DNA from: SZUA-547 sp963669265 | GTDB lineage: Bacteria > Pseudomonadota > Alphaproteobacteria > Rhodobacterales > Rhodobacteraceae | Reading direction: 5' to 3' | Assembly: GCA_963669265.1 (NCBI GenBank) | Contig: OY769916.1 | Span: 3,472,001 to 3,536,000, forward strand | DNA: 64,000 nucleotides | Part shown: one piece after another, positions 44,401 through 52,405 of the stretch | Position numbering within the stretch: the stretch's first letter is position 1 | How the letters are laid out: every line of letters starts with the position of its first letter | Notes under the pieces: model-generated | Databases searched by the model: none | What the model was told of the DNA's origin: nothing | Seen by the model: only the letters and a program-made list of their open reading frames with translations | Translations under genes and position numbers: made by a program

Positions 44401-44695
44401 CAAGCTCGAAGACCACGTTGATGGTCAACCGCCCGTCGCCGGTCGACTGGCTGGACATGTAGAGCATGTCCTCAACGCCGTTGAGCTCTTGCTCGATGGG
44501 TGTCGCCACCGTGTCGGCGACGGTTTCCGCCGACGCGCCCGGATAGCTGGCCGAGATCTGCACCGTCGGCGGCGAGATCTCAGGATATTGCGCGACCGGA
44601 AGCGTGATGTAGGAGATCACGCCGACCAGCACGATCAGGATCGACATCACGCCCGCAAAGATGGGCCGGTCGATGAAGAAATGCGAAAAGCGCAT
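41489..44695 (-). CDS. HAE1-family RND multidrug efflux pump
   Basis: This 1068-residue pump is of the AcrB/MexB type. I chose the ATG at 44695 because it begins MRFSHFFIDRPIFAGVMSIL, the standard first membrane segment; the longer frame adds 26 residues that overlap the adaptor gene. The TM4 motif IGIVVDDAIVVVENVER holds the two proton-relay aspartates, and the segment FFIDRPIFA and the C-terminal RLRPILMTAFAFILGVVPL are typical. It pumps hydrophobic compounds out with the adaptor encoded 10 bp upstream. It faces the other RND system across the terminator at 41416. Confidence 0.95.
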   Translation of the reverse strand: MRFSHFFIDRPIFAGVMSILIVLVGVISYITLPVAQYPEISPPTVQISASYPGASAETVADTVATPIEQELNGVEDMLYMSSQSTGDGRLTINVVFELGTDIDQAQVLVQNRVAIAEPRLPEEVTRSGVTTKKSSPDLMMVIHMLSDDGSRDSLYISNYARTQVIDRLARIKGVGNATIFAERSYSMRIWLDPDRVASFGMTAGEVVAALQANNVQVASGILNQPPSTSPAAYQLSVETQGRLVEPSQFENIVVKTDPNGAQVRVRDIARVELGAQDYSSTGYMDDKEALPIGIFQLPGANALETADALLAAMEEMSKDFPPGVKYEVIYNPITFVEDSVDAVIQTLFEATVLVILVVLIFLQSFRAAVIPIVAIPVSLIGTFAFMQLLGFSLNNLTLFGLVLAIGIVVDDAIVVVENVERSLANGMKPREATRSTMDEVSGALIATSLVMLAVFIPVAAIGGISGQFYSQFALTIAVSTAISTVVSLTLSPALAVLFLRPKDENKAAPKGPIGKMLAILSYPFDKFAAGFNFVFDKMAAGYAKTVRSLLRITVVALAVYAGLVWAALYQFDRAPTGFIPDQNQGYLINVIQLPPGSTLERTDEVVRRATEIILAHPGIAHTAGIGGLDGATFTFASNSAVIFSTFVDFDELARLEIDQYDIIKDLQGALFQIKEAVIFPIAPPSVRGMGNAGGWKLYVQDQRGRGLEAMQEAAGALIGAANQSEDLSQVFTFFNTATPRLYADIDRVKAEQLGVTPDRIAESLEVYLGSAFVNDFNFLGRTYRVTAQADAQFRENQRNIENLQVRTDTGEMMPIGTVATFRDTTGPLRLARYNLYPAVGVQGAAPPGVSTGDAIKTVEAIAAEVLPDGFSFEWTEIALQEKLAGDTIIFVFAMAVVFVFLLLAAQYESWLLPLSVILIVPMSLLAAITGVLMRGMDNNILTQIGLVVLIGLAAKNAIMIVEFAKQAEEQGLNRVEAAIEAARLRLRPILMTAFAFILGVVPLVIATGAGAEMRQALGTAVFSGMLGVTVFGLFLTPVFYVTCRWMGSFWENRHKGKTDPEPETPPAA

Positions 44696-44705
44696 CCCGG
44701 CCCCC

Positions 44706-45848
44706 TTAATTCGCTGCGCCGAGATCCGGCTCTGGGAACTCGATCGTGGCGTCCTCAACGACCACTTTCCCACCGGGGCGCGCGCGCAACAGACCGTTGA
44801 CGATCACCTTGTCGGTCGGCTCAAGGCCGGACTCGATCACCCGCAACCCTCGGTGCAATTGACCGAGTTCGACAACCTTCACCCCGACATTGCCCTCGCC
44901 GTCGACAGTGAAGACGATCTTCCTCGATTGATCCGAGAGCACCGCCGAATCCGGGATCAGAAGCGCCTCCCGCGGATCGGTGGAGGCGACGCGAAGCCGT
45001 GCGAACAGGCCGGGCAACAGCAGATCGTCGGAATTGTCGAAGATCGCGCGGGATTTCAGCGTGCCGGTGCCGGAGGAAATCTCATTGCCGATGAAGTCCA
45101 TCTTGCCTTCGTGGCTCCATCCGTCCTCGTCCAGCAGCTTGGCCTGCACTCTGGCGGTTTTCGCACGTGCGCGGTTTTCAGCGATCAGCCGCGCATATTG
45201 CAGGAAGTCGGTTTCCGATGCGGAGAACACGAGGTGGATCGGATTGATCTCCACGATTGTCGCCAGCAGCGATTCACGCTCTCCGATCAGATTGCCCACA
45301 TCGACCAGACTGTCTGAGATGCGGCCCGCGAAAGGCGCGTGTATCTCGGTGTATTCGAGGTTCAGGGCGGCGTTGCGCATCGTCGCCTCCGCCATGGCGA
45401 CATTGGCGTCGGCGGTCAGTTTGGCGGCGATCGCCTCATCCAGCGCGCTTTCGGACACCGCGCCGCGCTCCTCCAGCCGCCTGTTGCGGTCCAGAGAGTC
45501 GGTCGCGCGCGACTGTTCGGCGCCGGCGGCCTGAAACTCCGCCACCGCCTGCGCGAACGCGGCTTCGAAGGGGCGCTTGTCGATGCGGAAAAGGACCTGA
45601 TCCTTCTCCACCATCTCACCATCCTTAAACAGGATTTCTTCGAGATAGCCCGATACCCGCGCCCGAAGCTCCACGCGTTGCGTCGCTTCAAACCTGCCGG
45701 TGAACTCGTCCCAATCGGTGACCGTCGCGGTGACGGGAGTGGCCGCTTCGATCGGCATCGGGCCTTGTTGCGCGGTGGCCGGCGCGGCGAAAGCGAGCAA
45801 CAGGGTCGCGGCCGCCGCCAGTTTGATCGGGTGTGTCGTCATCGCCAT
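44706..45848 (-). CDS. RND efflux periplasmic adaptor (AcrA-like)
   Basis: This 380-residue adaptor belongs to the pump encoded 10 bp downstream. I chose the ATG at 45848 because GGAGG ends 7 bases before it; longer starts lack such a site. A signal peptide (LAAAATLLLAFAAPATA) has no lipobox cysteine, so the protein is probably not a lipoprotein, unlike the adaptor at 37105. The usual halves RVELRARVSGYLEEILFKDG and YTEIHAPFAGRIS flank an alpha-hairpin rich in Ala and Glu. The gene lies 77 bp downstream of nagA on the same strand; the gap could hold its own promoter, so shared transcription is uncertain. Confidence 0.93.
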   Translation of the reverse strand: MAMTTHPIKLAAAATLLLAFAAPATAQQGPMPIEAATPVTATVTDWDEFTGRFEATQRVELRARVSGYLEEILFKDGEMVEKDQVLFRIDKRPFEAAFAQAVAEFQAAGAEQSRATDSLDRNRRLEERGAVSESALDEAIAAKLTADANVAMAEATMRNAALNLEYTEIHAPFAGRISDSLVDVGNLIGERESLLATIVEINPIHLVFSASETDFLQYARLIAENRARAKTARVQAKLLDEDGWSHEGKMDFIGNEISSGTGTLKSRAIFDNSDDLLLPGLFARLRVASTDPREALLIPDSAVLSDQSRKIVFTVDGEGNVGVKVVELGQLHRGLRVIESGLEPTDKVIVNGLLRARPGGKVVVEDATIEFPEPDLGAAN

Positions 45849-45925
45849 CCCTCGGCCTCCCAGCAGATGCATTCCACGCTTGGTAGTAGCCTAAATCGAG
45901 AGAGTCGCAAGCAGGTTATCCGGCG

Positions 45926-47065
45926 TCAGCGGTCTCCGGCGCCGTCAAATTCCTGTGCGCCGATCCAGACGCGCCGGACCCTCAGCGCATCGTCCAAACC
46001 GACAATGTCCGCCCGCGCGCCTTTGGTCAGGCGTCCTCGATCCTCCAGTCTGAGCAGCCGGGCGGGATAGAGCGAGGCCATGTTCAGGGCCTCCTCCAGC
46101 GGCGCGCCGACCTCATTGACCATGAACCGAACGGCTGAGGCCATGTCGAGATCCGATCCCGCCAGCGTGCCGTCCGCCAGCGTCAGCTTTCCGTCGCGAC
46201 GGGCGACGGTGCGACCGTTCAGCGCAAAGCTCTCTCCCGCCACGCCGACGGTCGGCATCGCGTCGGTGACCAGCGTAGCGAAGCCCGCCGGTTTGGCGCG
46301 GAGCGCGAGCCTCAACGCGGCGGCATTTACATGATGGCCGTCGGCGATCAGGCCGACAGCGACATCCGCGCGATCAAGCGCCGCGCCGACCAGCCCTGGC
46401 GCGCGATGAGAGAGGGGGCTCATGGCGTTATAGAGATGCGTGACGGCTCGCGCGCCTGCGTCAAACGCCGCCATCGCGGTCTGATAGTCCGTATCCGTAT
46501 GGCCGAGGCTGACCAGAACGTTCGCTTTCGCCAGCGCGGCGATATCTTCGGGGCCCGCCGATTCCGGCGCGACGGTCGCGATCACCCGTCCCAGATCGCC
46601 GCGGCTGAGCAATGCGTGATCCGTCGTCGTGATCGGGCGGATAAAGCGGGCCTCATGTGCGCCTTTGCGCGCGACGCTGAGATGCGGGCCTTCGAAATGC
46701 ACGCCCACGACGCAATCGGCCTTTGTGGCCGAAATGGCGTCGGCGGCGGCGGCTGTGACCTCTGGCGCGTCGGTGATCAGCGTCGGCGTCATCGCCGTGG
46801 TTCCGAAGGCCGCGTGGGCGCGGGCGATCTCTGCGATCCCTTCCGGCGTGGGATCTCCATTGAACAGGACGCCGCCGCCTCCATTGACCTGCCAGTCGAC
46901 AAATCCGGGCGCCAGCAGCAATCCATCCGCATCGGTGCGCGGAGACACGGCCTCTGCCACGGGCGTGATCGCGGCGATCCGGCCGTCCTGAATGACCAGC
47001 GCGGAATCCGCGTGAAATGTCTCGCCGTCGAACAGCTTCGCGCCTATCAGCGAGAACCGGCTCAG
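45926..47065 (-). CDS. nagA: N-acetylglucosamine-6-phosphate deacetylase
   Basis: This 379-residue enzyme removes acetate from GlcNAc-6-P. GFVDWQVNGGGG, the metal-binding HFEGPHLS and the catalytic-region TLVTDAMPTVG are diagnostic. The usual N-terminal strands (LIGAKLFDGETFH and LVIQDGRIAAI) lie upstream of the first ATG/GTG/TTG codon (GTG at 46960). They are in frame with a CTG at 47065 that overlaps the nagK stop (CTGA) and has GGGAG 7 bases upstream. I therefore place the start at this CTG; if the GTG at 46960 is used instead, 35 conserved residues would be lost. NagK upstream supplies GlcNAc-6-P, so the pair converts GlcNAc to glucosamine-6-P. This fits cell-wall sugar recycling or chitin use. 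Confidence 0.9.
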   Translation of the reverse strand: MSRFSLIGAKLFDGETFHADSALVIQDGRIAAITPVAEAVSPRTDADGLLLAPGFVDWQVNGGGGVLFNGDPTPEGIAEIARAHAAFGTTAMTPTLITDAPEVTAAAADAISATKADCVVGVHFEGPHLSVARKGAHEARFIRPITTTDHALLSRGDLGRVIATVAPESAGPEDIAALAKANVLVSLGHTDTDYQTAMAAFDAGARAVTHLYNAMSPLSHRAPGLVGAALDRADVAVGLIADGHHVNAAALRLALRAKPAGFATLVTDAMPTVGVAGESFALNGRTVARRDGKLTLADGTLAGSDLDMASAVRFMVNEVGAPLEEALNMASLYPARLLRLEDRGRLTKGARADIVGLDDALRVRRVWIGAQEFDGAGDR

Positions 47066-47928
47066 CTGGGCGCTCCCATGTCCAGCGCCATGGCGGCGCC
47101 GTCCATCGCGTCGCCCTGATTGGGGGAGAGCTTCGCCCGGATGTCCGCTGGCAACCGCGCCTCAAGCGCTTGGGCGACCGAGCCGCAGAGCGAGATTTTC
47201 TCAGCTCCATGTTCCTTCAGAAGACCGATTAGGCGCTGCAGCTCCTCCATCGCGCGGTTGAGGATCGACAGCGCCGTCGCATCGCCGGCTTCGGCCTGCT
47301 CGAAGACCAGCGGCGCCAATGTCGCATATTCCGCAGGAATGGCCTTGGAGGCCCAGTCCGCCGCCTTCCAGACATCGCCGTCAAAACGCGCCAACACAGC
47401 GTCTGAGAACGCGCTGACCTCGTCCCGGCCGTCATGGGCGCGGAGCGCGGCCCTTAGCGCCCGCCGGCCGATATCGGCGCCGGACCCAAAATCATCGACG
47501 CGGAAGCCCCAACCGCTGATCAGCCGGACCTCGCCGCCCCTGACGACGCAGCCGGCTGCGCCGGTGCCGAGGATCGCGATTCCCCCGTCTTCGCCGCCAA
47601 GCGCGCCCAGAGCGGCGGCGTGGGCGTCCGAGATGATCCGGTACTCGGAAAAGGGCGGATTCTGCGCGTCGAAACTGGCGCAGGCCGCAGGCGTCGCGCC
47701 CGCCAGTCCCAGCCCGACCCTTGGGCGGGAGAGCGCGCTTTCGGGCAAGCCGACCTTGGCCAGCGCCCTGTCCACGGTCGCGATGACGTTCTCGTAGGCG
47801 GTGCGCCCCCCAGTCTGGATATTGGCCGGACCGCCCTCCGCCACCGCCAGTTCGGAGCCGTTTGAATCGTAGATTCGCGCACGGCATTTGGTGCCGCCGC
47901 CATCCACCCCTGCGGTCAAAATCGTCAT
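47062..47928 (-). CDS. nagK: N-acetylglucosamine kinase, BadF/BadG-type
   Basis: This 288-residue ASKHA-fold sugar kinase phosphorylates GlcNAc with ATP. GVDGGGTKCRARIYD (about residues 7-21) forms the phosphate-1 loop, ILGTGAAGCVVRGG the phosphate-2 loop, and GWGFRVDDFGSGADIG is the adjoining family signature. The C-terminal ISLCGSVAQAL belongs to the adenosine-binding half. The family is BadF/BadG/BcrA/BcrD, to which the alphaproteobacterial GlcNAc kinases belong, rather than the ROK NagK of enterics. The nagA start overlaps its stop, so the two are translationally coupled. A 28-bp gap separates it from the Mla-type lipoprotein gene upstream. Confidence 0.88.
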   Translation of the reverse strand: MTILTAGVDGGGTKCRARIYDSNGSELAVAEGGPANIQTGGRTAYENVIATVDRALAKVGLPESALSRPRVGLGLAGATPAACASFDAQNPPFSEYRIISDAHAAALGALGGEDGGIAILGTGAAGCVVRGGEVRLISGWGFRVDDFGSGADIGRRALRAALRAHDGRDEVSAFSDAVLARFDGDVWKAADWASKAIPAEYATLAPLVFEQAEAGDATALSILNRAMEELQRLIGLLKEHGAEKISLCGSVAQALEARLPADIRAKLSPNQGDAMDGAAMALDMGAPS

Positions 47929-47956
47929 ATGTCGCCCGGACTTATCAATATGGCCC

Positions 47957-48616
47957 TCAGGAACGGGGCGAGGGCAGGAACGCGTCGATCTCGATCAGCG
48001 ACCATTCCACCGCTTCGCGCATCGTGCCGCCCAGCGCCGTGTCGAAGGCGTGCACCACGTCGACCATCTCCGTCGAGCCGATCTGCACTTTCCGATCGAA
48101 AGACTCAGAGGCGAAGATAACGCCCTCGGGCTCATCCACGATCTTGACGTTGAGACGGACATTTACAACTAATGCCGCCTCGCCATTCTCGGGCACCTCC
48201 GCCTGAAACTCGCGCAGATCCGTGACCAGCGTGAAGTCGGGAGTCAGGCCGATCGCCTCTCTGCCGACTGAGGACGCCCGGCCCGTGTTCTCGAACGACT
48301 CCACCATCAGCGTCTGCACCAAAACCGGCGCCCGATCCACCCATCGTGAGCCCGGGAAATACTGCACCTGATATGGGTTCGGCTTCACGGCGATCTGGTC
48401 GGTGTTGACGGCGCTGGCCGCGGTCGGCTCATCCACCACGATCTGCCAGCTTACATCCGGCAGGTTGGGCGAGAACGTGCTTTTGGGCGACAACTGATAG
48501 AGATCAACTGGCGCGGACGCCCGCTGAAGGGTCTGAATGCCGGTGCAGGAAGCCAGCGTGAGCAAAGCAAGCAGTGGAGCGGCGGTCATCGCGCGGCGGA
48601 TCATGGCGTTTCTCAT
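47957..48616 (-). CDS. ABC-transport auxiliary lipoprotein (PqiC/LetC-like)
   Basis: This 219-residue lipoprotein has a signal peptide ending in the lipobox LASC. The sequence APVDLYQLSPKSTF at its mature N-terminus, followed by WQIVVDEPTAASAVNTDQIAV and the C-terminal AFDTALGGTMREAVEWSL, matches the ABC-type transport auxiliary lipoprotein family seen with MCE systems (PqiC-like). It probably resides in the outer membrane and helps the MCE protein bridge the periplasm. The gene starts at an ATG overlapping the MlaD-like stop. It is the last gene of the four-gene lipid transport operon. Confidence 0.88.
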   Translation of the reverse strand: MRNAMIRRAMTAAPLLALLTLASCTGIQTLQRASAPVDLYQLSPKSTFSPNLPDVSWQIVVDEPTAASAVNTDQIAVKPNPYQVQYFPGSRWVDRAPVLVQTLMVESFENTGRASSVGREAIGLTPDFTLVTDLREFQAEVPENGEAALVVNVRLNVKIVDEPEGVIFASESFDRKVQIGSTEMVDVVHAFDTALGGTMREAVEWSLIEIDAFLPSPRS

Positions 48617-50352
48617 CGTTGGAACTCCGGCGATTGCGTGCCCAGAATAAACCGGGCCGGGTCACTCTCGATCTTTGACGTCAGCCTCTGCAGGTTGGCG
48701 ACCAGACTGCGTGATTCCTGCATGAATCGGATGAATTGCGGCAGACCGGCCTTCAGGAAAGCGTCGATCTGTGGCGCGCCGTCGTCGACGACCGCGTCCA
48801 GATTGGTGACGAACTCTTCGGTTTTCGCAGCGGCGCTGCGGACATCTGCCGTGATGATCGGCAGGTCCCGGGCCACGATCGCCAGCGACGCGTCCAGATT
48901 GGCGGTGGTATTGCGCACATCCGCGAAGATCGCGTCCATATCCTCATTTATGATCCGGGAGGCGCCGACAAAGGTTTGCTCCGCCGCAATCAGCGTGTTC
49001 TCCGCCGTGCCCAGCGCGCCGGTGATCGCCTCCAGCGTATCGTTCGCGGTTTTGAACGTGGTGGTCGCCTCCGCCAGCGCGGCCTCGGCCTGCACGGAGA
49101 TGCCGTCGATCCTGCCGGTGGCCGCCGAGAGATCCGCGCCGACGGTCTCGACGGTGGTCTTGATCGAGGCGGTCGCGGCCTGCACATCCGCCAGAATCGT
49201 CGGAAGATCCTCATCGACCGCCCGGTTGACGCTCAGGATCGTCTTGTTCGCGTTGCCGAGCGCCACACGCGCATCCGCCACCAGCGCCGCGCCGTCGCCG
49301 GTGATCAGCTTGTCGACATTCAGGCTGGCGGTCTCGATCGCGGCCATGGTCGCATTGGCCTGCGTAAAGACGCCGTCGAGCGCCGCCAGCGTCTGCTCCG
49401 CCTGCTCAAGCCGCGCCAGAACCTCGGCCGCGACGGCGTCGGTCTTGTCGACCACGGACCCGGCCTTGCCACCCACATCGGCGACCACCGTTTCAATCGT
49501 CTCAGCCGTGGAATCGACCTGGGCCACCAATGCGGGCAAATCGTTCTCGATCAGCGCGTCGGTGCTTTCGAAGGTTTCCCGCGCGCTCAACAGCGCCTCG
49601 GTCGCGGCGTCGATGGTCGCTTCGGAGCGTTTGATCGCCTCGGTCGCCGTGCGCAGCGTCTCATCCGCCGATTTCATAGTGGTCTCGGTCGTAGCGGCCA
49701 GCGGCTCCAGCTTCTCTGTGAAGCCGGCGATGCCTGTGGCCGCCGTCGCGATATCGCCCGAAAGCGCGCTGAAATCCTTGACGACCGCGTCGACCTCGCC
49801 CGAAGCGCTTTCCAGATTGCTCAGGATCGCGGTCACCGCCGCCTTGTTCTCAGGGCTGACCACTTCGCGCACGTCTTCCAGCAGCGCGATGGCTTTCTCC
49901 AACAGCTCCGGCGCGCCCTGGAACACCGTCTGGAAGGCGGAGCGTTTGGACTGGATCACCGGAAACTCGTCGTCCGAGACGTCTTCCAGCAACGGCGCAT
50001 CCGCGCTGCCCCCCGTCAGCGAGACGAAGGAGACGCCAGTGACGCCCTGGTTTTCCAGCGTGGCGACGGTATCGGTCTTGACCGGCGTGTTGGCGTTGAT
50101 CTCGATCCGCACGCGCACGCGGCTCGGGTCTTCTTCATCCAGCGCCAGCGAGACGACCTGACCAACCGAAAGGCCATTATAACGCACCGAACCGGCGGCC
50201 CCGAGGCCTGAAACGCTTTCGAACCGGATGTCGTAGTAGTCGAACTGCCGGTCCACCTCGACCTTGGCCAGCCAAAGGATGAACCCCATGGCGCCCAGGA
50301 TTCCCGCCAGCGTGAAGGCGCCGATCAGAACGTAATTCGCGCGCGTTTCCAT
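48613..50352 (-). CDS. mlaD: MlaD-family MCE protein with long coiled-coil tail
   Basis: This 579-residue protein has an N-terminal membrane helix (YVLIGAFTLAGILGAMGFILWLA) and an MCE domain (about residues 35-120) with DIRFESVSGLGAAGSVRYNG and TVATLENQGVTGVSFVSLTG. The start at 50352 (METRANY) is chosen because it gives a normal N-terminus. After the MCE domain runs about 400 residues of Ala/Thr/Glu-rich heptad-like sequence, much longer than the E. coli MlaD tail, suggesting a tube or bundle that could span the periplasm with the lipoprotein encoded next. Like other MCE proteins it carries lipid between membranes. Confidence 0.9.
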   Translation of the reverse strand: METRANYVLIGAFTLAGILGAMGFILWLAKVEVDRQFDYYDIRFESVSGLGAAGSVRYNGLSVGQVVSLALDEEDPSRVRVRIEINANTPVKTDTVATLENQGVTGVSFVSLTGGSADAPLLEDVSDDEFPVIQSKRSAFQTVFQGAPELLEKAIALLEDVREVVSPENKAAVTAILSNLESASGEVDAVVKDFSALSGDIATAATGIAGFTEKLEPLAATTETTMKSADETLRTATEAIKRSEATIDAATEALLSARETFESTDALIENDLPALVAQVDSTAETIETVVADVGGKAGSVVDKTDAVAAEVLARLEQAEQTLAALDGVFTQANATMAAIETASLNVDKLITGDGAALVADARVALGNANKTILSVNRAVDEDLPTILADVQAATASIKTTVETVGADLSAATGRIDGISVQAEAALAEATTTFKTANDTLEAITGALGTAENTLIAAEQTFVGASRIINEDMDAIFADVRNTTANLDASLAIVARDLPIITADVRSAAAKTEEFVTNLDAVVDDGAPQIDAFLKAGLPQFIRFMQESRSLVANLQRLTSKIESDPARFILGTQSPEFQR

Positions 50353-50365
50353 AACTCTCGCCCCT

Positions 50366-51136
50366 CTAGCCCGCCATCGCGGCGCGCGCCCGCGGACCAT
50401 GGAAGTACTCTTTCACCCATGGATGGTCCACTTTTCGCATTTCGTCCATGGTCCCGGTAACCAGAACTTTCTTCTCCGCCAGCACCGCGATCCGGTCGCA
50501 GATCGCGTGAAGACTGTCGAGGTCATGCGTGACCATGAACACCGTCAGCCCCAGCGACCGCTGTAACTGTCCGATCAACTCGTCAAACGCCGCGGCCCCG
50601 ATCGGGTCCAGCCCCGCCGTCGGCTCATCAAGGAAGACGATCTCCGGATCCAGCGCTAACGCGCGCGCCAGCCCCGCTCTTTTGCGCATGCCGCCCGACA
50701 GCTCGGACGGGAATTTGTCGCAGGCGTTGGGCGGCAACCCGACCATGGCGATCTTCAACTCGGCCAGAGCGCGTCGGGTGTCCGGCGGCAGATCCAGATG
50801 TTCGCGCATCGGCGCTTCGACATTCTGGCGCACGGTCAGCGAGGAAAAGAGCGCGCCGTCCTGAAACAAAACACCCCAGCGGGTCTCGATCGCGCGCCGC
50901 TCCTCCTCGGTGGTGTGGATCACGTCGAGGCCGAAGACGCGGATGTCGCCCGCTCTGGGGCGGATCAGCCCAACGATGGTCCTCAGCAGCACCGATTTGC
51001 CGGTGCCGGAGCCGCCGACCACGCCCAGCACCTCGCCGCGATAAACGTCGAGATCCAGCCCGTCATGCACCACTTGCGGGCCGAACGCGTTGATCAGATC
51101 GCGCACTTCGATGATCGTGTCGCGCCCCGCCGTCAC
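50366..51136 (-). CDS. mlaF: Lipid ABC transporter ATPase (MlaF-like)
   Basis: This 256-residue ATP-binding subunit has Walker A GGSGTGKSVLL (about residues 35-45), Q-loop LFQDGALFSSL, signature LSGGMRKRAGLARAL and Walker B EIVFLDEPTAGLDP. The KRAGLARA and PTAGLDPIGA steps are typical of the MlaF group. It powers phospholipid movement by the permease encoded upstream (51133-52254); stop and start overlap by 4 bp. The order permease, ATPase, MCE protein, lipoprotein is a complete Mla/Pqi-type operon except that no MlaA or MlaC-like gene is present nearby. Confidence 0.94.
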   Translation of the reverse strand: MTAGRDTIIEVRDLINAFGPQVVHDGLDLDVYRGEVLGVVGGSGTGKSVLLRTIVGLIRPRAGDIRVFGLDVIHTTEEERRAIETRWGVLFQDGALFSSLTVRQNVEAPMREHLDLPPDTRRALAELKIAMVGLPPNACDKFPSELSGGMRKRAGLARALALDPEIVFLDEPTAGLDPIGAAAFDELIGQLQRSLGLTVFMVTHDLDSLHAICDRIAVLAEKKVLVTGTMDEMRKVDHPWVKEYFHGPRARAAMAG

Positions 51137-52254
51137 ACGCCCACCTCCGCGAAGAAGATCGAGAAGATGGCGTCGACCACAATCACAGCAAAGATGGAGA
51201 ACACCACGGACTTGGTCGTCAATCGGCCGACGGATTCCGCGCTGCCGCCGACATTCATGCCCATATAGCAGCCGACCACGCCGATGATCAGCGCGAAGAA
51301 AGGCGCTTTGATAAGGCCGATCGCCAGATGCCAGACCCCGGTGGTCTCGTAGAGCCGGGTGATGAACATGCCGGGTGAGACGCCCAGCTCGACCCAGGAC
51401 ATCAGCGCACCGCCAAAGAGGCCGGTGACATTGGCGATGAAACCCAGCACCGGCAGCATGATCACCAGCGCGATCACGCGCGGCACGACCAGCACCTCGA
51501 TCGGGTCGAGACCAAGCGTTCGCATGGCGTCTATCTCTTCGCGCACCTTCATTGAGCCGATGGCGGCGGTGAAGGCGGAGCCTGACCGACCCGCGACGAT
51601 GATCGCGGTCAGAAGAATGCCTAGCTCCCGCAGGATCGAGACCGCGATCAGATTGACGACGAACACCTCGGCGCCGAACTGGGTCAGCTGGGCCGAGCCC
51701 TGAAAGGCCAGCACGATGCCGATCAGGAACGCCATCAGGGACACGATGGGCACCGCGTTGAACCCGACCTCATGCATGTGATGGACCAGAGAGGTCAAAC
51801 GCAGGCGGCCGGGGCGAATGACCGCCTGCCCGATCCTGGCGAGCACAAGGCCGAAAAAGCCCAGCACGTCGACAAACCCGCCGAACGCGTCGACCGTTTT
51901 GCGCCCAAGCCGTTCAAGAAACGCCTTGAAGCCGCGCGCCGGGGGGCTCGCCTCGTGCTTGCTCTCCATCGCCTCGCGCACGGTCTCGATCAGCGTGAGC
52001 TGCGCTTCAGCCGCCCCGGTCAGCCGCACCGCGGCGCCTTCGGAGCGCAATCGATCCGACAGAGTGATGATCAGCCAGGCCCCGGCGGTGTCCAGCGCCT
52101 CGACGCCTGACAGATCCAGCGCGACGTCGCCTCCGCGCGGCGCGGATTTCAGCCCGTCCTCAAACGCGGGCAGGGCGGCCACGACCATGCGCCCTGCCAG
52201 ACGGATCACCGCCTCGCCGTCGCCTCCCTGAACCGTCACTGGCGGAGCGTTCAT
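51133..52254 (-). CDS. mlaE: Lipid ABC transporter permease with N-terminal STAS domain (MlaE-like)
   Basis: This 373-residue permease of the MlaE family has an N-terminal STAS-like domain (about residues 1-95, with ALDLSGVEALDTAGAWLI) that is fused here, whereas in E. coli the STAS protein MlaB is separate. The membrane part contains FNAVPIVSLMAFLIGIVLAF, the SAQLTQFGAEVFVVNLIAVS loop and EIDAMRTLGLDPIEVLVVPR, a typical MlaE stretch. The start at 52254 has AGGGGA 7 bases upstream. It is divergent from the caspase-like gene, with a 151-bp gap that holds both promoters. It probably works with MlaF- and MlaD-like partners in phospholipid trafficking to or from the outer membrane. Confidence 0.94.
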   Translation of the reverse strand: MNAPPVTVQGGDGEAVIRLAGRMVVAALPAFEDGLKSAPRGGDVALDLSGVEALDTAGAWLIITLSDRLRSEGAAVRLTGAAEAQLTLIETVREAMESKHEASPPARGFKAFLERLGRKTVDAFGGFVDVLGFFGLVLARIGQAVIRPGRLRLTSLVHHMHEVGFNAVPIVSLMAFLIGIVLAFQGSAQLTQFGAEVFVVNLIAVSILRELGILLTAIIVAGRSGSAFTAAIGSMKVREEIDAMRTLGLDPIEVLVVPRVIALVIMLPVLGFIANVTGLFGGALMSWVELGVSPGMFITRLYETTGVWHLAIGLIKAPFFALIIGVVGCYMGMNVGGSAESVGRLTTKSVVFSIFAVIVVDAIFSIFFAEVGV

Positions 52255-52405
52255 AAACGCGTCCCCTGTTATTCTTCTCGATACGGAACATGGCCCGCCG
52301 CCGCGCGACGCGCAACTGGACAGTATGTGATCGATTACGGCCTTACCATCGCCGTCCGCTGGGCATAACGTGGCGACAGACGAGTATTCGGCGGGAGAGA
52401 CCAAA

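Noticed and set aside
48638..50161. Ser/Ala/Thr-rich 507-codon frame antisense to the MlaD-like gene
   Set aside because: The repetitive composition mirrors the coiled-coil heptads of the real gene on the other strand.
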